Source: Pseudomonas sp. ML2-2023-3 (GTDB lineage: Bacteria > Pseudomonadota > Gammaproteobacteria > Pseudomonadales > Pseudomonadaceae). From it: a stretch of 64,000 nt of DNA. The translations under genes and the position numbers were made by a program. The stretch lies in the NCBI RefSeq assembly GCF_037055275.1, contig NZ_CP146343.1, positions 1,646,501 through 1,710,500 on the forward strand. The letters are read 5' to 3'. Positions 46,938-57,946 of this stretch are shown one piece after another (the first letter of the stretch is position 1; the number at the start of each line of letters is the position of its first letter). Under the pieces are notes generated by a model that saw only the letters and a list, made by a program, of their open reading frames with translations, was not told the DNA's origin and did no database searches.

Positions 46938-48152
46938 ATGAAGTTGCCAATTTACCTCGATTACTCAGCCACTACCCCGGTTGATCCGCGCGTTGCTCAA
47001 AAAATGAGCGACTGCCTGCTGGTTGACGGGAACTTCGGTAACCCGGCGTCGCGTTCCCACGTATTTGGCTGGAAAGCTGAAGAAGCGGTAGAGAACGGTC
47101 GTCGTCAGGTTGCTGATCTGGTCAATGCCGACCCCCGTGAAATTGTCTGGACCTCTGGTGCGACCGAGGCCAACAACCTGGCAATCAAGGGTGCTGCGCA
47201 TTTCTATGCCACCAAAGGCAAGCACCTGATCACCGACAAGATTGAACACAAGGCCGTTCTCGACACCATGCGTCAGCTGGAGCGTGAAGGCTTTGAAGTG
47301 ACCTACATCGAGCCGGGTACAGATGGTCTGGTCACGCCAGCCATGGTTGAAGCGGCCATGCGCGACGACACCATTCTGGTTTCGATCATGCACGTGAACA
47401 ACGAAATCGGCACCATCAACGACATCGCTGCCATTGGTGAGCTGACTCGCTCGCGCGGCGTGTTGTTCCATGTTGATGCTGCACAGTCTACCGGCAAGGT
47501 TGAAATCGACCTGGCCAAGCTCAAAGTCGACATGATGTCGTTCTCGGCACACAAAACCTACGGCCCTAAAGGCATTGGCGCGCTGTACGTAAGCCGCAAA
47601 CCTCGGGTCCGTATCGAAGCTGCCATGCACGGCGGCGGTCACGAGCGTGGCATGCGTTCGGGCACCCTGGCCACCCACCAGATCGTGGGCATGGGCGAAG
47701 CGTTCCAGATCGCCAAAGAAGAAATGGCGGCCGAAAACGTCCGTATCAAGGCGTTGAGCGACCGTTTCTTCAAGCAGGTTGAACACCTTGAAGAGCTGTA
47801 CGTCAACGGCAGCATGGTCCATCGCGTACCTCACAACCTGAACCTGAGCTTCAACTACGTTGAAGGCGAGTCGCTGATCATGGCGCTCAAGGATCTGGCT
47901 GTGTCGTCCGGTTCGGCCTGTACCTCCGCTTCCCTTGAGCCATCCTACGTATTGCGTGCCCTGGGCCGCAATGACGAGTTGGCACACAGCTCGATTCGTT
48001 TCACGTTCGGTCGTTTCACCACGGAAGAAGAAATCGATTACGCCGCGCAGAAGGTTTGCGAGGCTGTTACCAAGCTGCGCGCACTGTCGCCGCTGTGGGA
48101 CATGTACAAAGACGGCATCGACATTTCGAAAATCGAATGGGCGGCGCACTAA
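46938..48152 (+). CDS. iscS: Cysteine desulfurase IscS
   Basis: 404-aa pyridoxal-phosphate enzyme that takes sulfur from cysteine for clusters and tRNA thiolation. PLP lysine in [14 protein letters not shown]; the mobile catalytic cysteine in [20 protein letters not shown]. Length is normal. A long inverted repeat separates it from iscU. Confidence 0.97.
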   Translation: MKLPIYLDYSATTPVDPRVAQKMSDCLLVDGNFGNPASRSHVFGWKAEEAVENGRRQVADLVNADPREIVWTSGATEANNLAIKGAAHFYATKGKHLITDKIEHKAVLDTMRQLEREGFEVTYIEPGTDGLVTPAMVEAAMRDDTILVSIMHVNNEIGTINDIAAIGELTRSRGVLFHVDAAQSTGKVEIDLAKLKVDMMSFSAHKTYGPKGIGALYVSRKPRVRIEAAMHGGGHERGMRSGTLATHQIVGMGEAFQIAKEEMAAENVRIKALSDRFFKQVEHLEELYVNGSMVHRVPHNLNLSFNYVEGESLIMALKDLAVSSGSACTSASLEPSYVLRALGRNDELAHSSIRFTFGRFTTEEEIDYAAQKVCEAVTKLRALSPLWDMYKDGIDISKIEWAAH

Positions 48153-48159
48153 CAATTTA

Positions 48160-48224
48160 AGTCGCCGTAAAGTAGACGCTGTAAGCGCAGCGAACAGCAG
48201 CATTTACAGCGTCTCAAGAGCGAC
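48160..48224 (+). promoter_or_regulatory. Intercistronic hairpin between iscS and iscU
   Basis: AGACGCTGTAA (48174-48184) pairs perfectly with TTACAGCGTCT (48204-48214), and an outer GTCGC/GCGAC (near 48161 and 48220) can extend the stem. No T-run follows, so processing or differential stability of the isc mRNA is likelier than termination. Confidence 0.6.
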
Positions 48225-48249
48225 TCTCTGATGAGTGAGGATTAGTACC

Positions 48250-48636
48250 ATGGCTTACAGCGAAAAGGTCATTGACCACTACGAGAACCCGCGCAACGTC
48301 GGCAAGATGAACGCGGAAGACCCGGATGTCGGCACTGGCATGGTCGGCGCTCCAGCATGCGGCGACGTGATGCGTTTGCAGATCAAGGTCAACGAGCAGG
48401 GCATTATTGAAGATGCCAAGTTCAAGACCTATGGTTGTGGTTCGGCAATCGCTTCCAGCTCCCTGGCTACCGAGTGGATGAAAGGCAAGACTCTGGATGA
48501 AGCAGAGACCATCAAGAACACTCAGCTGGCTGAAGAACTGGCTTTGCCGCCGGTAAAAATTCACTGCTCGGTACTCGCTGAAGACGCCATCAAGGCAGCT
48601 GTTCGCGATTACAAGCAGAAGAAAGGTTTGATCTGA
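48250..48636 (+). CDS. iscU: Iron-sulfur cluster scaffold IscU
   Basis: 128-aa scaffold on which [2Fe-2S] and [4Fe-4S] clusters are built. The three ligand cysteines are in GAPACGDVM, KTYGCGSAIAS and IHCSVLAEDA; the HscA recognition motif LPPVK precedes the last. ATG 48250, chosen over an upstream ATG at 48235 inside the leader. Confidence 0.97.
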   Translation: MAYSEKVIDHYENPRNVGKMNAEDPDVGTGMVGAPACGDVMRLQIKVNEQGIIEDAKFKTYGCGSAIASSSLATEWMKGKTLDEAETIKNTQLAEELALPPVKIHCSVLAEDAIKAAVRDYKQKKGLI

Positions 48637-48704
48637 TCCTCGCTGCGTGTGCCTGTTAATGGCGCAGGCGGGGTGAAGAAACTGGCAAAAGGTAAGGAGT
48701 CACG

Positions 48705-49028
48705 ATGGCTATCAGCATGACAGAAGCGGCTGCTCGACACATTCGCCGCTCCCTTGACGGGCGCGGCAAAGGTGAGGGGATTCGTCTGGGTGTTCGCACA
48801 ACAGGCTGTTCCGGTCTTGCCTATGTGCTGGAGTTTGTCGACGAAGTGGGCGAAGAAGACCAGGTCTTCGAAACCCATGGCGAAAAAGTGATCATTGATC
48901 CAAAAAGCCTGACCTACCTTGACGGCACCGAACTGGATTTCGTCAAGGAAGGCCTGAACGAAGGCTTCAAGTTCAATAACCCTAACGTGCGCGGTGAATG
49001 TGGCTGCGGCGAAAGCTTCAACATCTGA
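48705..49028 (+). CDS. iscA: A-type iron-sulfur carrier IscA
   Basis: 107-aa protein with the three conserved cysteines C35, C99 and C101 (TTGCSGLAY and [11 protein letters not shown]). It accepts or delivers clusters or iron. AAGGAG lies just upstream of ATG 48705; hscB starts 9 bp after its stop. Confidence 0.96.
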   Translation: MAISMTEAAARHIRRSLDGRGKGEGIRLGVRTTGCSGLAYVLEFVDEVGEEDQVFETHGEKVIIDPKSLTYLDGTELDFVKEGLNEGFKFNNPNVRGECGCGESFNI

Positions 49029-49036
49029 GGCTAGTC

Positions 49037-49558
49037 GTGGGTACTCCTTGTCATTTTGCTTTGTTTGAGCTGCAGCCGAGTTTCAATCTGGATCTCGATC
49101 AGCTGGCTGTGCGTTATCGAGAGTTGGCGCGCGGTGTTCACCCGGATCGATTTGCCGATGCTTCCGAGCGCGAGCAGCGTCTGGCGCTGGAGCAGTCTGC
49201 CAGCCTCAATGAGGCTTACCAGACGCTCAAAAACCCTCCCAAGCGTGCGCGTTACCTGCTCGCGCTACAGGGTGGCGAATTGCCGCTGGAAGTCACGGTG
49301 CACGATCCCGAGTTTCTGATGCAGCAGATGCAGTGGCGCGAAGAACTTGAAGATTTGCACGACAGCGCCGATATGGCCGGTATTGCAGCATTCAAGCGTC
49401 GACTGAAAGTCGCTCAGAACGAATTGAACGACAGCTTCGCTGCTTGTTGGGATGATGCTGCGCAACGCGAGCAGGCCGAGCGCCTGATGCGGCGCATGCA
49501 GTTCCTCGACAAGCTCAACTACGAAGTGCGCCAGTTAGAAGAGCGCCTCGACGATTAA
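49037..49558 (+). CDS. hscB: Fe-S assembly J-domain cochaperone HscB
   Basis: 173-aa cochaperone for HscA. N-terminal J domain with HPD at residues 35-37 (GVHPDRFAD) and a C-terminal three-helix IscU-binding domain. Start GTG 49037, nine bases after iscA, with TGAGG upstream; a longer frame would overlap iscA. Confidence 0.94.
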   Translation: MGTPCHFALFELQPSFNLDLDQLAVRYRELARGVHPDRFADASEREQRLALEQSASLNEAYQTLKNPPKRARYLLALQGGELPLEVTVHDPEFLMQQMQWREELEDLHDSADMAGIAAFKRRLKVAQNELNDSFAACWDDAAQREQAERLMRRMQFLDKLNYEVRQLEERLDD

Positions 49559-49608
49559 CTCCGTGCTTCCCTGATTGCACGCCTGATTACAGATAAGTCC
49601 TGATTACG

Positions 49609-51471
49609 ATGGCCCTACTGCAGATCGCCGAACCCGGCCAAAGTCCTCAACCGCACCAGCGACGTCTGGCTGTGGGGATTGACTTGGGCACTACCAATTC
49701 GCTGGTTGCTGCATTGCGCAGCGGCCTTTCCGAGCCTTTGGCTGACGCAAATGGCAACGTTATTTTGCCGTCTGCCGTGCGCTATCACGCTGATCGCGTC
49801 GAGGTGGGTGAGTCGGCGCGTCTGGCGGCTTCCAGCGATCCTTTCAATACCGTGCTGTCGGTCAAGCGCTTGATGGGTCGTGGTCTTTCCGACGTCAAGC
49901 AATTGGGTGAGCAGCTGCCTTACCACTTTGTAGGTGGTGAGTCGCACATGCCGTTTATCGACACTGTGCAAGGCCCGAAAAGCCCGGTTGAAGTGTCTGC
50001 TGAAATCCTGAAAGTGCTGCGTGAGCGCGCTGAAAAGACCCTGGGTGGCGAGTTGGTAGGTGCGGTGATTACCGTTCCGGCCTATTTCGATGATGCCCAG
50101 CGTCAGGCCACCAAAGACGCTGCCAAGTTGGCCGGTCTGAATGTCTTACGTTTGCTCAACGAGCCGACAGCGGCTGCCGTGGCCTATGGTCTGGACCAGT
50201 CGGCTGAAGGTGTGGTGGCTATCTATGATCTGGGCGGGGGCACGTTCGATATCTCGATCCTGCGCCTGACCGGCGGTGTGTTTGAAGTCTTGGCTACCGG
50301 CGGCGACAGTGCGCTGGGCGGCGATGACTTCGATCATGCAATTGCCAGCTGGATGGTAGAGCAGGCCGGTTTGTCTGCTGACCTCGATCCGGGCACGCAG
50401 CGCACCTTGTTGCAGGCAGCCTGTGCTGCCAAAGAAGCGCTGACCGATGCGTCCTCTGTGGCCGTTGCCTTCGGTGACTGGCACTCAGAGCTGACCCGTG
50501 AAGCCTTTAACGCAATGATCGAGCCCATGGTTGCGCGCAGCCTGAAGGCTTGCCGCCGTGCCGTGCGCGACGCCAATATCGAAATTGAAGACGTCCAGGC
50601 AGTGGTCATGGTGGGTGGTTCTACCCGCGTGCCCCGTGTGCGCGAGGCCGTTGCCGAGATGTTCGGCCGCCAGCCGTTGACCGATATCGACCCTGATCAA
50701 GTGGTCGCCATTGGTGCGGCGATTCAGGCTGATACCCTGGCAGGCAACAAGCGTGACGGTGGCGAACTGCTGCTGCTTGACGTGATTCCGTTGTCTCTGG
50801 GGCTTGAGACCATGGGTGGGCTGATGGAGAAGGTCATCCCGCGCAACACCACGATTCCGGTGGCCCGTGCTCAGGACTTCACCACCTATAAAGACGGCCA
50901 GACGGCCATGATGGTTCATGTGCTGCAGGGCGAGCGCGAGCTGATCAGCGATTGCCGTTCTCTTGCACGCTTTGAGTTGCGCGGTATCCCGCCGATGGTT
51001 GCCGGTGCTGCGAAAATTCGCGTGACCTTCCAGGTGGATGCCGATGGTTTGCTGAGTGTGACGGCGCGTGAGCTGGGTTCGGGCGTTGAAGCCAATATCC
51101 AGGTCAAGCCGTCATACGGTCTGACCGACGGCGAAATCGCCAAAATGCTCAAGGATTCGTTCCAGTACGCCAGCGACGACAAGGTCGCTCGCGTATTGCG
51201 TGAGCAGCAGGTGGATGCCCAGCGTCTGATCGAGGCTGTGCAAGCGGCCCTTGAAGTCGATGGTGAGCGCCTGCTGGATGCTGAAGAGCGCATGGTCATC
51301 GAGCTGCAAATGCAGGAATTATCCGAATTATTGAAAGGCACCGATGGTTACGCCATTGAGCAGCAGACCAAGCGTCTGTCGCAAGTGACCGATGCCTTTG
51401 CTGCCCGCCGCATGGACTTGACCGTCAAGGCCGCCCTGGCGGGTCGCAACCTGAATGAAATCGAGGAATAA
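49609..51471 (+). CDS. hscA: Fe-S assembly Hsp70 chaperone HscA
   Basis: 620-aa Hsp70 specialised for IscU. ATPase domain signatures [29 protein letters not shown] and [17 protein letters not shown]; substrate-binding domain from about residue 395. Runs directly into fdx (3 bp). Confidence 0.97.
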   Translation: MALLQIAEPGQSPQPHQRRLAVGIDLGTTNSLVAALRSGLSEPLADANGNVILPSAVRYHADRVEVGESARLAASSDPFNTVLSVKRLMGRGLSDVKQLGEQLPYHFVGGESHMPFIDTVQGPKSPVEVSAEILKVLRERAEKTLGGELVGAVITVPAYFDDAQRQATKDAAKLAGLNVLRLLNEPTAAAVAYGLDQSAEGVVAIYDLGGGTFDISILRLTGGVFEVLATGGDSALGGDDFDHAIASWMVEQAGLSADLDPGTQRTLLQAACAAKEALTDASSVAVAFGDWHSELTREAFNAMIEPMVARSLKACRRAVRDANIEIEDVQAVVMVGGSTRVPRVREAVAEMFGRQPLTDIDPDQVVAIGAAIQADTLAGNKRDGGELLLLDVIPLSLGLETMGGLMEKVIPRNTTIPVARAQDFTTYKDGQTAMMVHVLQGERELISDCRSLARFELRGIPPMVAGAAKIRVTFQVDADGLLSVTARELGSGVEANIQVKPSYGLTDGEIAKMLKDSFQYASDDKVARVLREQQVDAQRLIEAVQAALEVDGERLLDAEERMVIELQMQELSELLKGTDGYAIEQQTKRLSQVTDAFAARRMDLTVKAALAGRNLNEIEE

Positions 51472-51474
51472 CTG

Positions 51475-51816
51475 ATGCCGCAGATCATTTTTCTGCCACA
51501 CGCCGAGCATTGCCCGGACGGTATGGTTGTAGAGGCTGAGACCGGCAAGACCATTCTCGAAGTGGCTCACGACAATCACATCGAAATCGAAAGTGCCTGC
51601 GGTGGCGTTTGCGCCTGCACCACGTGTCACTGCGTGATTCGCGAGGGTTTTGACTCGCTGAACGAAGCTGACGAGCTGGAAGAGGACTACCTTGACAGGG
51701 CTTGGGGTCTGGAAGCCACTTCGCGCCTGAGCTGTCAGGCTCGCGTCGGCACCGAGGACATCACTGTCGAGATTCCGAAGTATTCGCTTAACCATGCTGC
51801 CGAAGCGCCGCACTGA
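51475..51816 (+). CDS. fdx: ISC [2Fe-2S] ferredoxin
   Basis: 113-aa adrenodoxin-type ferredoxin with cluster ligands C42, C48, C51 and C87. Supplies electrons for cluster assembly. ATG 51475. Confidence 0.95.
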   Translation: MPQIIFLPHAEHCPDGMVVEAETGKTILEVAHDNHIEIESACGGVCACTTCHCVIREGFDSLNEADELEEDYLDRAWGLEATSRLSCQARVGTEDITVEIPKYSLNHAAEAPH

Positions 51817-51828
51817 TAAGGGGTTGTC

Positions 51829-52029
51829 ATGAGCCTTAAATGGGTTGATGTGCAGGAAATCGCGATTCAGCTGGCTGAAGCTCACCCGGACGTCGATCCG
51901 CTTTCGGTGAATTTCGTCACGCTGCGCAATCTGGTCATGGCGCTGCCTGAGTTCGACGATATCCCTGATCGTGGCGGTGAGAAGGTCCTCGAAGCCATTC
52001 AGGGTTTGTGGATCGAAGAAGCCGACTAA
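51829..52029 (+). CDS. iscX: Fe-S assembly protein IscX
   Basis: 66-aa acidic protein (SLKWVDVQEIAIQLAEAHPD, then LPEFDDIPDRGGEKVLEAIQ) that binds IscS and iron and tunes its activity. Last gene of the isc operon; terminator follows. Confidence 0.94.
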   Translation: MSLKWVDVQEIAIQLAEAHPDVDPLSVNFVTLRNLVMALPEFDDIPDRGGEKVLEAIQGLWIEEAD

Positions 52030-52062
52030 GCTTGTAATCGACGTAATTATGAAATACCCAAG

Positions 52063-52092
52063 AACCCGCGTATAATTCGCGGGTTTAATTTT
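52063..52092 (+). terminator. isc operon terminator with a TATAAT in its loop
   Basis: AACCCGCG (52063-52070), loop TATAATT, CGCGGGTT (52078-52085), then TAATTTTT. The loop is a perfect -10 hexamer (52071-52076) 48 bp before ndk, so the same bases may serve the ndk promoter, though no good -35 is seen. Confidence 0.7.
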
Positions 52093-52123
52093 TCGCTTAA
52101 ATCACTGTTTCTGGAGTTACACC

Positions 52124-52549
52124 ATGGCTGTTCAACGCACTTTCTCCATCATCAAGCCTGACGCTGTTGCAAAAAACGTTATCGGCGAGATCACCACTCG
52201 TTTTGAAAAAGCCGGCCTGAAGGTTGTAGCTTCCAAACTGAAGCAACTGTCCAAAGCCGAAGCTGAAGGCTTCTACGCTGAGCACAGCGCTCGTGGCTTC
52301 TTCGGCGACCTGGTTGCTTTCATGATCTCCGGTCCGGTTGTTGTTCAGGTTCTGGAAGGCGAAAACGCTATCGCTCTGAACCGCGAACTGATGGGCGCTA
52401 CCAACCCTAAAGAAGCAGCTGCCGGCACTATCCGTGCTGATTTCGCTGAATCCATCGACGCTAACGCTGTTCACGGTTCCGACTCTGAAGCGGCTGCAGC
52501 TCGTGAAATCTCGTACTTTTTCGCAGCTACTGAAGTAACCACTCGCTAA
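52124..52549 (+). CDS. ndk: Nucleoside diphosphate kinase
   Basis: 141-aa enzyme that balances NTP pools by ping-pong phosphotransfer. Conserved [17 protein letters not shown] at the N terminus and the phospho-histidine in [10 protein letters not shown]-rich third positions are low and codon use is biased to highly expressed type. Separate from isc by the terminator. Confidence 0.97.
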   Translation: MAVQRTFSIIKPDAVAKNVIGEITTRFEKAGLKVVASKLKQLSKAEAEGFYAEHSARGFFGDLVAFMISGPVVVQVLEGENAIALNRELMGATNPKEAAAGTIRADFAESIDANAVHGSDSEAAAAREISYFFAATEVTTR

Positions 52550-52577
52550 GTATTAGCTTGTGAGTGAGGGTGAAGAC

Positions 52578-53726
52578 ATGATTGCAACGACTGGCAAAAC
52601 CAACCTGCTGGGACTGACTCAGCCGGAAATGGAGAAATTCTTCGACTCAATCGGGGAGAAGCGTTTCCGTGCCGGTCAGGTCATGAAGTGGATTCACCAC
52701 TTTGGCGTCGATGATTTCGACGCCATGACTAACGTCAGCAAGGCCTTGCGCGACAAGCTCAAGGCCATTGCTGAGGTTCGTGGACCTGAAGTCGTCAGCG
52801 AGGACATTTCTACCGACGGCACCCGCAAGTGGGTGGTACGTGTAGAGTCCGGCAGCTGCGTCGAGACCGTTTATATTCCCTCGGGCAAGCGTGGCACATT
52901 GTGCGTTTCGTCCCAGGCTGGCTGTGCCCTGGATTGCAGTTTCTGCTCCACCGGCAAGCAAGGCTTCAACAGCAACCTCACCGCCGCCGAAGTCATTGGC
53001 CAGGTGTGGATTGCCAACAAATCCTTTGGCAGCGTCCCGGCAACCATCGACCGTGCCATCACCAACGTGGTGATGATGGGCATGGGTGAGCCGCTGCTGA
53101 ACTTCGACAACGTTATCGCCGCCATGCATCTGATGATGGATGATCTGGGCTATGGCATCTCCAAGCGCCGGGTGACACTGTCCACCTCTGGCGTGGTGCC
53201 GATGATCGATGAGCTGGCCAAGCACATCGACGTCTCCCTGGCGTTGTCGCTGCATGCACCCAATGACGCATTGCGCAGTCAATTGGTGCCGATCAACAAG
53301 AAGTACCCGCTGGCCATGCTGCTTGATTCCTGCCGCCGCTACATGGCGACCCTGGGTGAAAAGCGCGTGCTGACCGTGGAGTACACCTTGCTCAAGGACG
53401 TGAACGACCACGTCGATCACGCTCGCGAAATGATCGAGCTATTAAAAGACACGCCGTGCAAGATTAACCTGATCCCGTTCAACCCCTTCCCGCATTCCGG
53501 TTATGAGCGTCCAAGCAACAACGCCATTCGCCGTTTCCAGGAGCTGTTGCAGCAAGCTGGCTATAACGTGACTGTGCGCACCACCCGTGGTGAAGACATC
53601 GACGCGGCATGCGGCCAACTGGTGGGGCAGGTCAATGACCGCACGCGCCGCAGCTCGCGCCTGATTGCGGCACGTGAGCTCAGCGCCGATGCCGATTCGG
53701 CGCAAAGCGCTGCGTCCGCGCCCTGA
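52578..53726 (+). CDS. rlmN: Dual-specificity 23S rRNA/tRNA methyltransferase RlmN
   Basis: 382-aa radical-SAM enzyme that makes 2-methyladenosine at 23S rRNA A2503 and tRNA A37. CX3CX2C motif in [14 protein letters not shown]; further motifs [12 protein letters not shown] and [20 protein letters not shown] with the catalytic cysteine. ATG 52578 follows GAGGG at 52566-52570; GTG 52560 would be only 11 bp after ndk and lacks a ribosome site. Confidence 0.95.
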   Translation: MIATTGKTNLLGLTQPEMEKFFDSIGEKRFRAGQVMKWIHHFGVDDFDAMTNVSKALRDKLKAIAEVRGPEVVSEDISTDGTRKWVVRVESGSCVETVYIPSGKRGTLCVSSQAGCALDCSFCSTGKQGFNSNLTAAEVIGQVWIANKSFGSVPATIDRAITNVVMMGMGEPLLNFDNVIAAMHLMMDDLGYGISKRRVTLSTSGVVPMIDELAKHIDVSLALSLHAPNDALRSQLVPINKKYPLAMLLDSCRRYMATLGEKRVLTVEYTLLKDVNDHVDHAREMIELLKDTPCKINLIPFNPFPHSGYERPSNNAIRRFQELLQQAGYNVTVRTTRGEDIDAACGQLVGQVNDRTRRSSRLIAARELSADADSAQSAASAP

Positions 53727-53738
53727 GAGAGGACATCC

Positions 53739-54497
53739 ATGATCCTGCGCGCCGCGCTCTCTGTCGTTTTGGTCGGCTTTTTGGCTGGCTGCGTTTCATC
53801 GGGCGATTCAACCTCGGTGACTGGCGACAAAGGGCGTAATGAGGCGCGTCAGGCTTATGTTCAGCTGGGCCTGGGTTATCTGCAGCAGGGCATGGTCGAG
53901 CAGGCCAAAGTTCCTTTGCGCAAAGCCCTGGAACTCGACAAGACGGACCCGGACACCAACGCCGCACTGGCATTGGTGTTTCAGTCCGAAATGGAGTTCG
54001 AGCTGGCCGAGAAGTCATTTCGTACCGCATTGAACGGGCGGCCTGGTGATGCGCGAATCCTCAATAATTACGGCAGTTTCCTGTTTGAGCGTCAGCGCTA
54101 TCAGGAAGCCAGTGTCCAGTTTCAAAAGGCTGCGGCTGATGACCTTTACCCTGAGCGTTCCCGTATTTTCGAGAACCTGGGTATAACGTCGCTTGAGTTG
54201 GGGCAGCGGGAGAGAGGCCGCCAGGAACTTGAAAAAGCCCTGCGCCTGAACCCTCGGCAACCGCGCGCGCTACTCGAAATGGCTCAGATGTCATACCAAG
54301 ACAAGCAATATGTATCAGCACGTGACTTTTACGATCGTTTTAGCCTGCTTAGCGGGCAAAATGCACGTAGTCTATTGCTCGGTGCGCGACTGGCGAGTGT
54401 TTTCGACGACCGCACCCCAACTGCCAACCATGGCCAGCAACTAAAACGACTCTATCCCGGCACGCCGGAATATCAGCAATACCTGTCGGAGCAATGA
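53739..54497 (+). CDS. pilF: Type IV pilus pilotin PilF (TPR lipoprotein)
   Basis: 252-aa outer-membrane lipoprotein; lipobox LAGC puts the acylated cysteine at about residue 18. About six TPR repeats from residue 35 (AYVQLGLGYLQQGMVEQAKV onwards). It pilots the secretin PilQ. Overlaps rodZ by four bases. Confidence 0.92.
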   Translation: MILRAALSVVLVGFLAGCVSSGDSTSVTGDKGRNEARQAYVQLGLGYLQQGMVEQAKVPLRKALELDKTDPDTNAALALVFQSEMEFELAEKSFRTALNGRPGDARILNNYGSFLFERQRYQEASVQFQKAAADDLYPERSRIFENLGITSLELGQRERGRQELEKALRLNPRQPRALLEMAQMSYQDKQYVSARDFYDRFSLLSGQNARSLLLGARLASVFDDRTPTANHGQQLKRLYPGTPEYQQYLSEQ

Positions 54498-55480
54498 TGA
54501 AAGCGGCGCAACCCGAAGTTCTAGCAGCGACTCGTGTCAATCCCGGTGAGACCCTGCGTCAGGCCCGTGAAAACAATGGCTGGACGCTGGCTGAAGTCGC
54601 CTTGAAACTCAACCTCACGGCCAGCTCCCTGAGCAACCTTGAGACGGGCGCTTTCGACAAGCTGCCAGGGCATACCTTTGCTCGCGGCTATATCCGGACC
54701 TATGCCAAATTGCTGGGCATGGATCAGGCCAGCCTGGTACGTGAATTTGACCTGTATACCGGCACTGATGCCAACGGCAGCAACGTTCACAGCCTGGGCC
54801 GTATAGAAGAGCCAGTGCGGGTGTCCCATACCATTTTGCGTATTGTCAGCCTGTTGTTGCTGATTGCCGTGATCGGTGGCGGTTTTATCTGGTGGCAGGA
54901 TCAAACGTCCATGCGTGCCAAGGACTTGATTGGCCTGACCCCGGAACACGTTGAGGTTGAAGGTGCAGACGGCACAACCCGCATCCATCCGCTTGACGAG
55001 CCTGAAGACCAGGCCGTCGCCGAGGCCAAGGCTGAAGGTGAAACTCCGGTTGTAACCGAGTCTGCTCCAGAGCAGGCGGCAAGCATTGCATTGGCACTGC
55101 CTGCGGCGGCTCAAGCGCCAGCAGCGGCGCCCGTTGTGGCAGCCCCGGTGCCTGCACCTTCTGTTGTCGCTCCTGCAGTTGCCCCGGCTGTCGCACCTAT
55201 CGCCACTCCACCGGCGGCCACAGTGGCTCCGGTCGCGGGTGCTGGCAAAGTGGCCGTGCAATACACCGCTGATTGCTGGACGCAGGTAACCGACGCTACG
55301 GGTAAAGTGCTGTTCGGTGGCCTGAAGCGCAAAGGCGAAAATCTAGAAGTGAGCGGCAAGCCTCCACTGACCCTGCGCCTGGGCTTTGCCCGTGGCGCAC
55401 AGGTGACCTACAACGGTCAGTCTGTGGATGTGGCTCCTTTCACCAGTGGCGAGACTGCTCGCCTGAAGTTAGGTCAATAA
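54494..55480 (+). CDS. rodZ: Cytoskeletal/cell-shape protein RodZ
   Basis: 328-aa bitopic protein: N-terminal helix-turn-helix (about residues 18-80, LRQARENNGWTLAEVALKLN) that binds MreB, one membrane helix (ILRIVSLLLLIAVIGGGFIW), a long Ala/Pro/Val linker (about 190-255), and a C-terminal periplasmic DUF4115 beta domain (DCWTQVTDATGKVLFGGLKR). ATG 54494 overlaps the pilF stop. Confidence 0.92.
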   Translation: MMKAAQPEVLAATRVNPGETLRQARENNGWTLAEVALKLNLTASSLSNLETGAFDKLPGHTFARGYIRTYAKLLGMDQASLVREFDLYTGTDANGSNVHSLGRIEEPVRVSHTILRIVSLLLLIAVIGGGFIWWQDQTSMRAKDLIGLTPEHVEVEGADGTTRIHPLDEPEDQAVAEAKAEGETPVVTESAPEQAASIALALPAAAQAPAAAPVVAAPVPAPSVVAPAVAPAVAPIATPPAATVAPVAGAGKVAVQYTADCWTQVTDATGKVLFGGLKRKGENLEVSGKPPLTLRLGFARGAQVTYNGQSVDVAPFTSGETARLKLGQ

Positions 55481-55483
55481 GTC

Positions 55484-56593
55484 ATGCACGGCGAATCACC
55501 AATCAAACGTCGCGAATCGCGCAAAATCTGGGTCGGCAATGTACCCGTAGGTGGCGACGCCCCTATCGCTGTACAGAGCATGACCAACAGTGACACCAAT
55601 GATGTTGCTGCAACCGTAGCCCAGATCAACCGCCTGGAGGCAGCAGGCGTTGATATCGTACGGATTTCCGTACCGGATATGGACGCTGCTGAAGCTTTTG
55701 GCCGGATCAAGCAGTTGGTCAAGGTGCCATTGGTTGCCGACATCCACTTCGATTACCGGATCGCCCTGCGCGTCGCGGAACTGGGTGTGGATTGCCTGCG
55801 GATCAACCCGGGCAACATCGGTCGTGAAGACCGTGTGCGTGCGGTAGTTGATGCGGCACGGGATCGCGGTATTCCGATCCGTATCGGCGTCAACGCGGGA
55901 TCGCTCGAAAAAGACCTGCAAAAGAAATATGGCGAGCCGACACCAGCCGCTCTGGTCGAGTCGGCTCTGCGCCACGTCGAGCACCTTGAACGTCTGAACT
56001 TCAAGGACTTCAAGGTCAGCGTGAAGGCTTCCGACGTCTTCATGGCTGTTGAGGCCTACCGTCTTCTGGCCAAGGAAATCGTTCAACCGCTGCACCTGGG
56101 GATCACCGAAGCCGGTGGTTTGCGTTCAGGCACAGTGAAATCTGCCGTGGGCCTAGGTATGCTGCTCGCCGAAGGCATTGGCGATACCATCCGTATCTCG
56201 TTGGCGGCAGACCCGGTAGAGGAAGTAAAAGTCGGCTACGACATCCTCAAGTCCCTGCACCTGCGCTCGCGTGGCATCAACTTCATTGCGTGCCCAAGCT
56301 GCTCTCGGCAGAACTTCGATGTGGTGAAAACCATGAACGAACTTGAAGTTCGTCTTGAAGACCTGCTGGTGCCGTTGGATGTGGCGGTGATCGGTTGTGT
56401 GGTCAACGGTCCTGGCGAAGCCAAGGAAGCCCATGTGGGGCTCACCGGTGGTACACCCAACCTGATTTACATTGACGGCAAGCCGTCGCAGAAACTGACG
56501 AATGACAATCTGGTGGACCAGCTCGAAAGACTGATCCGGCAGAGGGCGGCCGAAAAGGTCGAAGCTGACGCTGCAGTTATCGCGCGCGGCTAA
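55484..56593 (+). CDS. ispG: 4-hydroxy-3-methylbut-2-enyl diphosphate synthase
   Basis: 369-aa [4Fe-4S] enzyme of the MEP isoprenoid pathway. N-terminal TIM barrel ([20 protein letters not shown]), C-terminal cluster-binding domain with [11 protein letters not shown] and [16 protein letters not shown]. Follows rodZ after 3 bp. Also known as gcpE. Confidence 0.97.
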   Translation: MHGESPIKRRESRKIWVGNVPVGGDAPIAVQSMTNSDTNDVAATVAQINRLEAAGVDIVRISVPDMDAAEAFGRIKQLVKVPLVADIHFDYRIALRVAELGVDCLRINPGNIGREDRVRAVVDAARDRGIPIRIGVNAGSLEKDLQKKYGEPTPAALVESALRHVEHLERLNFKDFKVSVKASDVFMAVEAYRLLAKEIVQPLHLGITEAGGLRSGTVKSAVGLGMLLAEGIGDTIRISLAADPVEEVKVGYDILKSLHLRSRGINFIACPSCSRQNFDVVKTMNELEVRLEDLLVPLDVAVIGCVVNGPGEAKEAHVGLTGGTPNLIYIDGKPSQKLTNDNLVDQLERLIRQRAAEKVEADAAVIARG

Positions 56594-56615
56594 CCAGACG
56601 AATAAAGGATTTATT

Positions 56616-57905
56616 GTGAGCAAGTCATTGCAAGCCATTCGTGGCATGAACGACATCCTACCGGAGCAGACGCCTCTGTGGCGCTACTTTGAGGGCAAGG
56701 TTTCGCGTTTGCTGGATAACTACGGTTACAAGCAAATCCGTATGCCAATCGTTGAGTTCACCGAGCTGTTCAAACGCTCTATCGGTGAAGTGACCGACAT
56801 CGTCGAAAAAGAGATGTACACCTTCGAGGACCGCAACGGCGATTCGCTGACCTTGCGCCCTGAAGGTACTGCGGCGTGCGTGCGTGCGGTGCTTGAGCAC
56901 GGCATCACCGGCGGCGGCCAGGTACAAAAATTGTGGTACATCGGTCCGATGTTCCGCCACGAGCGTCCGCAAAAAGGGCGCTATCGCCAGTTTCATCAAA
57001 TTGGTGTCGAGGTGTTCAACCTTGATGGGCCGGACATCGATGCCGAACTGATCGTGCTGACCTGGCGCCTGTGGGGCGAGCTGGGTATCCGCGATGCGGT
57101 CAAGCTCGAACTTAACAGCCTGGGCACCAGCGAAGCCCGTGGGCGCTACCGTGCTGCTCTGGTCGAATACTTGTCCTCGCGCCTGAGCGAGCTTGACGAA
57201 GACAGCCAGCGTCGTTTGAAATCCAATCCGCTGCGCGTCCTCGACACCAAAAATGCCGATACTCAAGCTGTTCTGGTCGACGCGCCGAAGCTGGTTGACT
57301 ATCTGGACGAAGAATCCCGTGTGCATTTCGAGGGCCTCAAGGCGCGCCTCGATGCAGCGGGCATTCCCTACACGATCAATCCAAAACTGGTTCGTGGTCT
57401 GGATTACTACAGCAAAACCGTATTCGAATGGGTTACTGACAAACTGGGCGCCCAGGGCACCGTGTGTGCTGGCGGCCGTTATGACGGTCTGGTCGAGCAA
57501 ATGGGCGGCAAGCCTACTACGGGTGTCGGTTTCGCCATGGGCATCGAGCGCTTGATTCTGCTGCTCGAAACCCTTGAGCAGATCCCGGAAGAAATCGCGC
57601 GTCAGGTCGATGTTTACCTGTGTGCTTTCGGTGAGGCTGCCGAGTTGGCTGCCCTGACTTTGAGCGAACGTGTTCGCGATCAGCTACCGAACCTGCGCTT
57701 GCAGATCAATGCTGGTGCAGGCAGTTTCAAAAGCCAGTTCAAAAAGGCTGACAAGAGCGGCGCACTGTACGCGCTGATCCTGGGTGACGACGAATTGGCC
57801 CAGCAAATGGTAGGTTTAAAACCCCTGCGTGGCCAGGGCGAACAACAAACGATTGCCTGGGATGCTCTTTCCGAGCACCTGGCCACCTGCGTCGTGCAGG
57901 GTTGA
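56616..57905 (+). CDS. hisS: Histidyl-tRNA synthetase
   Basis: 429-aa class II synthetase. Motif 1 region [20 protein letters not shown], motif 2 [20 protein letters not shown], histidine motifs [16 protein letters not shown] and [13 protein letters not shown], and C-terminal anticodon domain. Start GTG 56616 with AAAGGA upstream. Confidence 0.97.
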   Translation: MSKSLQAIRGMNDILPEQTPLWRYFEGKVSRLLDNYGYKQIRMPIVEFTELFKRSIGEVTDIVEKEMYTFEDRNGDSLTLRPEGTAACVRAVLEHGITGGGQVQKLWYIGPMFRHERPQKGRYRQFHQIGVEVFNLDGPDIDAELIVLTWRLWGELGIRDAVKLELNSLGTSEARGRYRAALVEYLSSRLSELDEDSQRRLKSNPLRVLDTKNADTQAVLVDAPKLVDYLDEESRVHFEGLKARLDAAGIPYTINPKLVRGLDYYSKTVFEWVTDKLGAQGTVCAGGRYDGLVEQMGGKPTTGVGFAMGIERLILLLETLEQIPEEIARQVDVYLCAFGEAAELAALTLSERVRDQLPNLRLQINAGAGSFKSQFKKADKSGALYALILGDDELAQQMVGLKPLRGQGEQQTIAWDALSEHLATCVVQG

Positions 57906-57946
57906 AGCTGTAAAACAGCCGATTTATCGAATTAAGGAGTGTTGGG

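Noticed and set aside
46965..48203. 412-codon minus-strand frame
   Set aside because: Antisense shadow of iscS; composition and motifs belong to the plus strand.
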